A DNA stretch of 64,000 nucleotides from Spirochaetaceae bacterium (GTDB lineage Bacteria > Spirochaetota > Spirochaetia > SZUA-6 > Bin103), in assembly GCA_028820215.1 (NCBI GenBank), contig JAPPKD010000083.1, forward strand, positions 5,086-69,085, read 5' to 3'. A program made the translations under genes and the position numbers. The notes below the pieces were generated by a model. That model was not told where the DNA came from, searched no databases, and was given only the letters and a program-made list of their open reading frames with translations. Shown here in pieces: positions 33,704-41,007 of the stretch; position 1 is the first letter of the stretch, and each line of letters starts with the position of its first letter.

Positions 33704-34078
33704 ATGGCAAGTCCACCGCACTCCGGCGTGCCGGCCGTGGAGCCAGTCACCGTCCCCCTCAGGGAGGATCCAGCCGGCGTCCTGCGCATAGGCGACACCC
33801 ATGTGTTGCTGGAGGTTGTCGTACAGGCGTTTCGGTGTGGCGCCACTCCCGAGACGATCGTCCAATCCTACGACACGCTGAGTCTCCCGGACGTATACGC
33901 CGTGCTGGCCCATTGCCTGACGCATCGGGAACAGATCGACGAGTACATGCGCCGCTGTGACACCGAGGCTGCAGAGGTACTTCGCCGCGTCCAGGCAAGG
34001 CAAGAGGATCAGAGCGGCGTTCGCGAACGACTCATGCAGCGGGCTAGGGACGGTCGGGTTGCTCCGACTGGTGAGTGA
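33704..34078 (+). CDS. DUF433 family protein (orphan antitoxin-like)
   Basis: A 124-aa protein with a DUF433 core: RIGDTHVLLEVVVQAFRCGATPETI and SYDTLSLPDVYAVLAHCLTH, a small helix-turn-helix domain of VapB45-type antitoxins. The C-terminus is charged. Its usual partner, a DUF5615 PIN-like toxin, should follow, but only a short meaningless frame exists before the convergent HNH gene. The 188 bp upstream show no other gene. Either the toxin has been lost or this is a stand-alone regulator. Confidence 0.8.
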   Translation: MASPPHSGVPAVEPVTVPLREDPAGVLRIGDTHVLLEVVVQAFRCGATPETIVQSYDTLSLPDVYAVLAHCLTHREQIDEYMRRCDTEAAEVLRRVQARQEDQSGVRERLMQRARDGRVAPTGE

Positions 34079-34120
34079 CGATCACGATGGCCTCGGGGCT
34101 GATCCTCCGTGAGGCACCGT

Positions 34121-35446
34121 TCAGCCGTGCGGCGCGTGCCGATAGCGATGATGGGCATGACAGACCAATCGGAGGTTCCCAGGATCAGCACCACCGCCAA
34201 GCGCGTAGGGGAGAATGTGGTCTATCTCGATCAGATGTCGTGAGTTGCAGCGGCGTCCGGTCTGCCGATCGAGATAGCTGCAGCGGCCACCATCCCGCTG
34301 CCATACCTGCCGTCGCACCGCCGCCGGAATCGCGCGGCCCGAAACGCACGGCTTCGCCGCCGGAGTAATCGCGCCGGTCGATTTCCGCCCGGCAGCGGCT
34401 GGTCGGTCCGTCGCTTCCTGCATAGTCGGCGAAAGCGCGGAGGTCGGCGTCGAGTGCGGCGTGCGCTCCGGCGTCGGAGTGGGGCCGGCAGGGATCCCCT
34501 CGTCCTGCACCGTGACGGTGTGACCGGGTTCCGGCGCTGCCTGCTCCTTCGCTGACGGAGCGGGCTGGGATTCGCCCTGTGCCGGCCGGCCGGTGCGCGC
34601 CCGGCGCGGCGGCCGGCTCGGGTCATGGCGGTCGAGCGCCTCCTGTACGATGCGGCCGACGAGCTGCCCGATGGTCATCCGCGGGTCCACGTGGGAGAGC
34701 AAACCGCGGAGCTGCTCCAGCCCCTGCTGGCAGTCGGCGTCCACGACGGCCTTCAGCTCGTAGCGGCCGTCGCCGAGCGGGCGCACCCGGTCGGTCGGGA
34801 CCGCCAGCTCCGGGTCCAGGTCGGCCAGCATCCGGCGGACCTGCCGGGCACTCTTGCCGGCCGCGTCCTCGACCAGTTGCTGCCTTCCTGCCGCATCGAG
34901 CACCAGCCGTGGCACGGGTTCGGAGGGGCTCGGCAGCTCGGCCGGCGAGGAGTCCTCCCCCGGATCGTCCGCCGCCGTAGCGCCTGCCGGCGCTGAGCCT
35001 GCCGGCGTGGACCCAGCCGGCGCGGACCGCTCCACGGAGCGCGTCGGTGCCGTCGACGCTACGCCGGAGATCGACCCACGCCGCCGCTGCCGGTCGAACG
35101 CCCACTGCAGCTCCGCGGCGGCGCTCAGCGTCAGCGAGCCGTCGCGCAGCCGCTCGCGCGCGCCGGGCTGGTCGGCGCACAGCCGCACGGCGCCAATGCG
35201 CCGCCCGGCGGCAGCGTCGCTGTAGCCGAGCTCGCGCACCGCGTAGTCGAACAGGCTGGAGCAGCCTCGCTGCAGGTAGAGGCGGCGGGCCTCGATCTCG
35301 CCCAGGTGGTCGATGATGGCGCCCTGCAGGTGGCGTTCGTGGCGGACCAGGGTGCTGGTCTGACGCAGCAGCTCGCGGTCGGAGAGCATGCCGATGGTGG
35401 AGGTGATGACGGCGCCGACGGCGGTGGCAGGAGAGGTGGTCTTCAT
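34121..35446 (-). CDS. HNH endonuclease with DUF222-like N-terminal region
   Basis: A 441-aa protein. The N-terminal ~230 residues resemble the 13E12-repeat/DUF222-type region of HNH proteins (GCSSLFDYAVRELGYSDAAAGRRI, LRDGSLTLSAAAEL). A low-complexity Pro/Ser/Thr/Ala linker follows. The C-terminus is an HNH nuclease: RDGGRCSY, CNSRHLIEIDHILPYALGG and NLRLVCHAHHRYRH. Such genes are multi-copy in many genomes and often linked to mobile DNA. The upstream 45 bp are AT-rich (TATATC and TTACATT), consistent with a promoter, although no good ribosome site is seen. Confidence 0.85.
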   Translation of the reverse strand: MKTTSPATAVGAVITSTIGMLSDRELLRQTSTLVRHERHLQGAIIDHLGEIEARRLYLQRGCSSLFDYAVRELGYSDAAAGRRIGAVRLCADQPGARERLRDGSLTLSAAAELQWAFDRQRRRGSISGVASTAPTRSVERSAPAGSTPAGSAPAGATAADDPGEDSSPAELPSPSEPVPRLVLDAAGRQQLVEDAAGKSARQVRRMLADLDPELAVPTDRVRPLGDGRYELKAVVDADCQQGLEQLRGLLSHVDPRMTIGQLVGRIVQEALDRHDPSRPPRRARTGRPAQGESQPAPSAKEQAAPEPGHTVTVQDEGIPAGPTPTPERTPHSTPTSALSPTMQEATDRPAAAGRKSTGAITPAAKPCVSGRAIPAAVRRQVWQRDGGRCSYLDRQTGRRCNSRHLIEIDHILPYALGGGADPGNLRLVCHAHHRYRHAPHG

Positions 35447-35810
35447 GGAGTTAATGTAATACTGGTTTTGATATAGACTCTTTGGTCGAGTCGGCGACCG
35501 GCAACGGATCCGCGCTCAGTGGGCGCTTAAAGAGGTGCTGGGCGGCCGAACGGGCATCCGAGCTTCCGGGAGGCCGGAAGGGGTGCCTACGTGCGGTGAC
35601 GTGTCACCTCGCAGGCGCGATACCCCGTCAAGACCCTGAGGCAAGAATCCTCGATCTTTTTTCGCGGTGCGCCCGCCGGTGGGCCGATTCCGGCAGCATC
35701 GGGGACCGGTCGACCTCGCCGCCGCCTCGTGGGGGCCCTCTCATCCACACACGAAACTCGCGTCTGAGAGCGCGAACGACGCGCTCGAAATCGAGAGACA
35801 GGGACCTGAC
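35447..35810. other. Gene-poor stretch between HNH and HicB genes
   Basis: No convincing coding frame. The left end is AT-rich and probably holds the HNH promoter. Near 35650, GAGG-N7-CCTC followed by a run of T (TCTTTTTT) could be a weak rightward terminator. Nothing else was recognised. Confidence 0.4.
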
Positions 35811-36014
35811 TCAAACCACGACTTCTATCAGCTCCGCACTCTCGCTGAACTCCGCGTCGTCGTCCGCAGGCTCCAGGTACAGTTCGATGGCTTCGCGAAC
35901 ATTCCCTACGGCTTCTTCTCTGGTGTCGCCTTCGCTGATACAGCCGGGAAGGGAGGGAACCACTGCCGTGAAGCCGCCGTCGTCACTCGGATCGAGAACA
36001 ACTGTCAGGTTCAC
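35811..36014 (-). CDS. HicB-like antitoxin (orphan)
   Basis: A 67-aa partial RNase-H-fold HicB domain: NLTVVLDPSDDGGFTAVVPSLPGCISEGDTREEAVGNVREAIELYLE is the family pattern, with an acidic tail. GTG 36014 is chosen, with AAGGAT about 8 bp upstream, because residues before it in the longer frame (from 36158) are unlike the family. The HicA toxin normally lies next to it, but none is recognisable on either side. It is probably an orphan antitoxin or a relic of a lost pair. Confidence 0.75.
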   Translation of the reverse strand: MNLTVVLDPSDDGGFTAVVPSLPGCISEGDTREEAVGNVREAIELYLEPADDDAEFSESAELIEVVV

Positions 36015-36170
36015 TGCGAGATCCTTGCAGATCACGGTGCGAGTGTCACCTGCCTCAACAGCGTGAATGGCACCCAATTTGCGCCCTCCATTCACGCCTT
36101 TCTTCCACATCGGAGTGAATCGACGGTCGTGCGGACACCTGGAGATTCCGAACCGCACGCCCGCTTCAGT

Positions 36171-37145
36171 TCAGTCGATGCGGAACAGGCGGCAGGCGTT
36201 GCCAGAGTAGATGTGCTGCAGGTCCCCGGCGGGAAGTCCGAGCTCCTCCAGCGCGTCGATCAGGAGCTGGATCTCCACCCACGGGTGGTCGCTGGCGAAC
36301 ACCAGGCGGTCGGCGCCGGTCAGCTCATACGCGACGCGCACCGCCGGCGGCCACGGCGATGCGGTATCGAGATGGACCCGGCGGTACAGCTCGGTCGGCG
36401 TCCGCGAGATACGGTCGACGCCGCGCTTCATCACCTCGGTCTGGTTGCGGATGCGGCCCCACAGGTAGGGGAGCACGCCGCCGCAGTGCGGCTGCACCAC
36501 CTGCAGGCGGGGGTGGCGCTCCAGGACCCCGCCGAGCACCAGCCGCAGCGCTGCCAGGCTGTGGTCGACCATCAGGCCCACCATCGTCGTCATCGAGTGG
36601 TCGCTCGTCTCCGCGGCCCACGGAGGCACGCACGGGTGCAGGACCACCGGCACGCCGAGCTGCGCGATGCGGGCGTAGACCGGCTCCAGGGCGTCGCCGT
36701 CCACCGGCCCGGTGCCGACGTGCGAGTAGAGCATGACGCCCCGCATGTCCAGCTCTCCGGCGGCGCGGTCCAGCTCCGCGATCGCCGCGTCCGGCCTCTG
36801 CCACGGCAGGCAGGCCAGCCCCACCAGGCGCTGCCGGTGGCGGGCGCACGCTTCGGCCAGCTCGTCGTTGCAGACGCGCGCGGCTTCCACGGCCAGCTCC
36901 GGTTCCAGCAGCTCCGGGCCGGGCATGTTCACGCTCACCACGCTGACGTCGATGCCCGCGGCGTCCATGTCGCGCAGCTTGCGAGCCACGCTGTAGTCCT
37001 CCAGGTCGAGCCGGAACGACTGCAGGTCGCCGTACGCGACGGTGTAGTTCCCGGCCCCGCCCGTGGTCGTGGGCGATCCGGGGTTGCGCGTCAGCGCCTC
37101 GGCATAGCCGGCGGGAAACAGGTGGCTCTGGCAGTCGACCTTCAT
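36171..37145 (-). CDS. Amidohydrolase 2 (ACMSD-like) family protein
   Basis: A 324-aa TIM-barrel metal-dependent hydrolase or decarboxylase. Landmarks are GVMLYSHVG, PVVLHPCVPP (metal His), QPHCGGVLPYLWGRI and the C-terminal ASDHPWVE with the catalytic Asp. The N-terminal H-x-H of the family reads CQSH, so one His ligand is Gln, as in some decarboxylase-like branches. ATG 37145 is preferred over an upstream frame that only opens the propeller gene's antisense. It is the last gene of the leftward SBP-permease-propeller operon, so it may act on the product released there. Confidence 0.85.
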   Translation of the reverse strand: MKVDCQSHLFPAGYAEALTRNPGSPTTTGGAGNYTVAYGDLQSFRLDLEDYSVARKLRDMDAAGIDVSVVSVNMPGPELLEPELAVEAARVCNDELAEACARHRQRLVGLACLPWQRPDAAIAELDRAAGELDMRGVMLYSHVGTGPVDGDALEPVYARIAQLGVPVVLHPCVPPWAAETSDHSMTTMVGLMVDHSLAALRLVLGGVLERHPRLQVVQPHCGGVLPYLWGRIRNQTEVMKRGVDRISRTPTELYRRVHLDTASPWPPAVRVAYELTGADRLVFASDHPWVEIQLLIDALEELGLPAGDLQHIYSGNACRLFRID

Positions 37146-37206
37146 GGCGGGCGCAGCCTGCGGTCCGGGCGGGCGCGCGTCAACGTGGCACGCCGTCGGT
37201 CTGTGC

Positions 37207-38769
37207 CTACGCGAAGCGGAACGAGTAGAGGCTCGTGTGGCGGCTGAAGAAGCGCAGCTTCGCGCCGCCGGCAAGCACCTCCGCCGGCAGCTCCGTCCGT
37301 CCCGACCAGGAGAGCACGTGGGCGGTCTCATCGCCCCTGAACGTGTCGCACTCGTCGCGGCCGAAGCCGGGCACCACGTCGTCCTCGGCATCCGTCAGCT
37401 CCGCCTCCAGGTACCCGTTCGCGGCGCTCACGGCGTTGACCACCACCCTGGTTCCCTGGCTCACGAACGGCCGCGTCACCATGACACCGTCGCGAACGGT
37501 CGAGTCGATCGAGACGAACCCCTCCGGGCGCAGGGTCGCCAGGCCGAGCGCGGTTTCGCCGCCGGCGAACCCGGCCTTAGCCTCGGGCACGTCCAGCCCC
37601 TCGATCTCGCCGTGCGTCCACCAGTCGTGGTGCACGTTGGCGCCGCCGTAGTAGATGCGTATCTCGTCGTCCAGGAACAGGGGCGTGTTGCAGATCTCGA
37701 CCATGTAGCAGTCCCAGTTGCCCTCCGGGCTCCGCTCCAGAAACGGCGAGCCGCGGCTCACGTGGTTCCAGCGGTAGCCGTCGCGGCTGTAGACCAGGCG
37801 CACGTCCTTGGTGTTGTGCGTGCGCTGGAACACGTCCAGGAAGCCGACCCACAGCTCGCCCATGCGGAACCGGGTGAGGCCGTAGAACTCGTCGTCCAGG
37901 TTGTCGTCGAGGTCGTCCGGAACGATGGTCTGGTCCAGCGCGGGCCAACTGAGGATGTCCCTGCTGTTGGTGCTGAAGACCCGGCGCTTGGTCATCCCGA
38001 AGCCGTCGCCGGGATAGTAGGGGTCGCCCCACCCGCCGCCGGCCGGCAGCTTGGGGTTGCCCTCGCGGGTGCACATGGCGGTGGAGCGGGTGTCCAGGTA
38101 GTACTGGCCGGTCACCGTGTCCGGGTACAGGATGATCACGTCCCCCAGTGCGCGATCGCCGATGTGGCCGAAGCTGACCGGCCGGTCGTAGGCCTGCCAC
38201 GAGCGGCCGTCCGCCGAGTACACGGCGCGAATGCTGGAGTCGTCGATGTTGTTCATCTCGTGCCAGAAGATGCTCTTGTAGCGCTGCGCCGGATCGGATT
38301 CGAGCGGGTCGTCGATGATCGTGAAGGCATGCACCTTGCCGAACGTCTCGTCGCCAAGGCAGATGTTGGTCCTGCGGCCGTCCACCGTCCGGTAGTCGAG
38401 CTCCGGCTTGGTCCAGCTCACGCCGTCCTCGGACTCCGCGTACAGCATGCGGTGGCGGCTGGAGTCGTGAACGCGCGAATCGATCGGGCCGAGCGTTTCC
38501 CGCCGCGCCTTCAGCGCGCGCTGGTAGTCGAGCCCGGTGTCCTCGTACCAGCACTTGTAGCGCCCTTCGCGAGCGTCGTGGCGCACGTTCCAGCAGTTGG
38601 TGCGGAAGTGCGGGGTGATCTCCCACGGCTTGTCCTTGCGGATCAGCGGGTTGGCCGGGTGGCGCCGGGGCCGGTGCATGGTCCGGGTCACGAAGTTGAC
38701 CATCTCGATCATGTGGTTGTCGAAGAAGTACTGCGGCTGTCGGCCGATGTTGATCGGTGAGCGGGTCAT
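37207..38769 (-). CDS. Glycosidase-like beta-propeller protein (window family member 3)
   Basis: A 520-aa protein of the same family as the 44754 and 46338 products. Shared elements are an N-terminal FFDNHMIE (LFIDDDVIA in the others), HPANPLIRKDKPWE, YKCWYED, IYYGGANVHHDWW, LGLATLRPEGFVS and the C-terminal module VVPGFGRDEC, LRFFSRHTSLYSFRF. No signal peptide. ATG 38769 has a strong AAAGGAGG site. Directly downstream of the oligopeptide-type permease genes, it probably handles the imported compound. Relatives are unclassified or loosely called GH32-like; no catalytic acid can be named with confidence. Confidence 0.65.
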   Translation of the reverse strand: MTRSPINIGRQPQYFFDNHMIEMVNFVTRTMHRPRRHPANPLIRKDKPWEITPHFRTNCWNVRHDAREGRYKCWYEDTGLDYQRALKARRETLGPIDSRVHDSSRHRMLYAESEDGVSWTKPELDYRTVDGRRTNICLGDETFGKVHAFTIIDDPLESDPAQRYKSIFWHEMNNIDDSSIRAVYSADGRSWQAYDRPVSFGHIGDRALGDVIILYPDTVTGQYYLDTRSTAMCTREGNPKLPAGGGWGDPYYPGDGFGMTKRRVFSTNSRDILSWPALDQTIVPDDLDDNLDDEFYGLTRFRMGELWVGFLDVFQRTHNTKDVRLVYSRDGYRWNHVSRGSPFLERSPEGNWDCYMVEICNTPLFLDDEIRIYYGGANVHHDWWTHGEIEGLDVPEAKAGFAGGETALGLATLRPEGFVSIDSTVRDGVMVTRPFVSQGTRVVVNAVSAANGYLEAELTDAEDDVVPGFGRDECDTFRGDETAHVLSWSGRTELPAEVLAGGAKLRFFSRHTSLYSFRFA

Positions 38770-38795
38770 TCGGGGCCTCCTTTACTTGGCTCCTT

Positions 38796-39938
38796 TTACT
38801 TGTAGGGATCGGCCGCGTCACGCAGGCCGTCGCCGAGGGCGTTGAACGCCAGCACGCTGACGATTACGAATGCTGCAGGAATCAGCAACCAGGGAAACAG
38901 CGCTACCGCGGACACGTTCTGGGCGTCCTGCAGCAGCGTACCCCAGCTCACGGCGGGCGGCCGCAAACCGAGGCCCAGGAAGCTCAGCGCGGTCTCGCCC
39001 AGGATCATGAAGGGGATCGAGAGGGTCAGATGCACGATCAGGTAGCTCATGAACGCGGGCAACAGGTGCCGGGCAATAATCCCCGCGTCGCCGGTTCCCG
39101 CGATCCGTGCCGCCATGACGAAGTCCTCCTCGCGCAGCTCCAGGAGCTTGCCCCGCACGACGCGGGCTAGGCCGCACCAGCCGCGGATCGCAAGGATGAT
39201 GGTGATGAAGAAATAGACCTGCACGACGCTCCACTCGCGGGGCAGCGACGCGGCCAGCGCCATCCACAGCGGTATGGTCGGTATGGAGAGCAGGAACTCG
39301 ATGATCCGCTGGATGATCATGTCCGGCGCGCGGCCGAAGTACCCGGAAATCCCGCCCAGGATCGTGCCCAGGACGAAGCTCAGGATCACCCCCACCAGCC
39401 CCACGGACAGAGAGACGCGCGCGGCGTGGATGTTCCGCGAGAACAGGTCGCGGCCGAGCGCATCGGTCCCGAACAGGAACAGGACGCCCGGCTCGTCGAC
39501 GCCGAACAGGTGCAGGTCGGTGTCGAACAGGCCCCAGAACTTGTACCGGTCGCCGCGGGCGAGCAACCGCAGCGGATAGCGCTGCGAGGTATCGGCGACG
39601 ATCTCGCGCCGGAAGGTCTCCCGATTCAGCACGGACGTGAGCCCGTACACGAACGGCCGCAGGTGAAAGCGGCCGTCCGCATCGATGAATCGCGGTCCCT
39701 GGGGTGCCGTGTTGATGAAGTCGCGGAAGCGGTGGTGGGCGTCGTACGGCGCGAGGAATCCGGCGAAGATCGCCGTCAGATAGAACAGCGCCAGCACCGC
39801 GCCTCCCCCCAGCGCCAGCCTGTGCCTGCGGAACTTGCGCCCCATGAGCCGCCACTGCGAGGCAAGGTGATACGCCTCGGTGCGGTCGCCCGGCAGGGCG
39901 CGTTCACTCTTCGAGTGAGGTTCGCTTCGCTCACTCAT
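38796..39938 (-). CDS. ABC transporter permease, OppC/DppC type
   Basis: A 380-aa inner-membrane permease. An OppC-type N-terminal cytoplasmic stretch (MGRKFRRHRLALGGG) leads into the first helix. A long periplasmic insert follows, then FGTDALGRDLFSR and five helices. The EAA loop contacting the ATPase is EEDFVMAARIAGTGDAGIIARHLLP. It ends LGDGLRDAADPYK, the motif preserved in the relic at 8574-8654. The stop is 26 bp before the propeller gene and the start is 8 bp after the OppB-type permease. No ATP-binding subunit is encoded in the window, so one must be supplied from elsewhere. Confidence 0.92.
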   Translation of the reverse strand: MSERSEPHSKSERALPGDRTEAYHLASQWRLMGRKFRRHRLALGGGAVLALFYLTAIFAGFLAPYDAHHRFRDFINTAPQGPRFIDADGRFHLRPFVYGLTSVLNRETFRREIVADTSQRYPLRLLARGDRYKFWGLFDTDLHLFGVDEPGVLFLFGTDALGRDLFSRNIHAARVSLSVGLVGVILSFVLGTILGGISGYFGRAPDMIIQRIIEFLLSIPTIPLWMALAASLPREWSVVQVYFFITIILAIRGWCGLARVVRGKLLELREEDFVMAARIAGTGDAGIIARHLLPAFMSYLIVHLTLSIPFMILGETALSFLGLGLRPPAVSWGTLLQDAQNVSAVALFPWLLIPAAFVIVSVLAFNALGDGLRDAADPYK

Positions 39939-39945
39939 GGTGCGC

Positions 39946-40932
39946 TCAGCCGGCCATCCTGATCCGCGGATCGACCGCGACCAGCAGGATGTCCGAGAGG
40001 AAGGTGCCGACGAGCGTGAGCAGCGCCGTGACCATCACCAGCGAGCCGGCAAGGAACATGTCCTGCGCTACCAGTGCGGCCAGCAGCAGCGGGCCGATGG
40101 TCGGCAGGCTGAGGACGATCGCCGTGATCACCTGGCCGGAGAAGATCTCCGGCAGGACCCAGCCGACCGTGCTGATGACCGGATTGAGGGCGACCCGCAC
40201 CGGGTACCGGAACAGCAGCCGCGACTCGGTCAGGCCCTTGGCGCGCGCGGTGATGACGTACTGCCGGGACAGCTCGTCCAGGAGCGAGCTGCGCAGGACG
40301 CGAATGAGCTGCGCCGTGCCGGCCGTGCCGATGACGACGATCGGCACCGGCAGGTGCCCGAGCATGTCGAGCAGCTTCGCGGCCGACCACGGCTGGTCGA
40401 TGTACTCGATCGAGAACAGGCCGCCGATGCTGAAGCCGAGATAGCGGTTGGCCAGGAACATCAGGATCAGCGCCAGCAGGAAGTTCGGGGTGGCCAGGCC
40501 GACGAAGCCGAGCGTCGTCACGGCGTAGTCGGTCAGCGAGTACTGGTGGGTGGCCGAGTACACGCCGATCGGAATCGCCACCGCGTAGGTGAACAGCAGC
40601 GTGACGACGGCGATGATGACGGCATAGGGAAGCCGGTCCGCCAGCAGCCTGGACACCGGCTGCCGCCACTGCAGCGACATCCCCAGGTCGCCGCTCGCGA
40701 TGCGGCCCAGCCAGCGCAGGTACTGCCGGTACATCGGCAGGTCCAGGCCGTAGATCCGCCGCAACTGCTCGGTCTGTTCCTGGTCGTAGAACACGCCCTG
40801 TGCTTCCAGCCGGGTCACGTAGTGGGTGAGGAAGTCTCCGGGCGGGAGCTGAATGATGACGAACACCGCGACGGTGAGCATCGCCAGCAGCAGGAGCATG
40901 AACAGGAAACGCCGAGCGATGTACGAGCCCAT
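39946..40932 (-). CDS. ABC transporter permease, OppB/DppB type
   Basis: A 328-aa inner-membrane permease with six predicted helices. The N-terminus is typical (YIARRFLFMLLLLAMLTVAVFVI, then QLPPGDFLTHY), and the EAA loop is RQYVITARAKGLTESRLLFRYPVR. It pairs with the adjacent OppC-type permease. It follows the solute-binding protein gene after a 75-bp gap that contains a strong hairpin, which would lower permease expression relative to the binding protein. Confidence 0.92.
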   Translation of the reverse strand: MGSYIARRFLFMLLLLAMLTVAVFVIIQLPPGDFLTHYVTRLEAQGVFYDQEQTEQLRRIYGLDLPMYRQYLRWLGRIASGDLGMSLQWRQPVSRLLADRLPYAVIIAVVTLLFTYAVAIPIGVYSATHQYSLTDYAVTTLGFVGLATPNFLLALILMFLANRYLGFSIGGLFSIEYIDQPWSAAKLLDMLGHLPVPIVVIGTAGTAQLIRVLRSSLLDELSRQYVITARAKGLTESRLLFRYPVRVALNPVISTVGWVLPEIFSGQVITAIVLSLPTIGPLLLAALVAQDMFLAGSLVMVTALLTLVGTFLSDILLVAVDPRIRMAG

Positions 40933-40953
40933 CGAGCCTCCGGTTGCAGACGA

Positions 40954-40982
40954 CGGAGCCCCGCCGCTCGGGCGGGGCTCCG
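40954..40982 (-). terminator. Intercistronic hairpin between binding protein and permease genes
   Basis: CGGAGCCCCGCC-GCTCG-GGCGGGGCTCCG is a perfect 12-bp GC stem with a 5-base loop and no U-tract. It follows the stop of the solute-binding protein gene. This is the position where partial terminators or mRNA-stabilising hairpins favour the binding protein over its permeases. Confidence 0.65.
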
Positions 40983-41007
40983 CACGTACTCTATCGAGCG
41001 GTGTGCG

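Noticed and set aside
34075..34368. Short frame after DUF433 as the missing PIN-like toxin
   Set aside because: It lacks any PIN Asp motif and overlaps the convergent HNH gene's coding strand.
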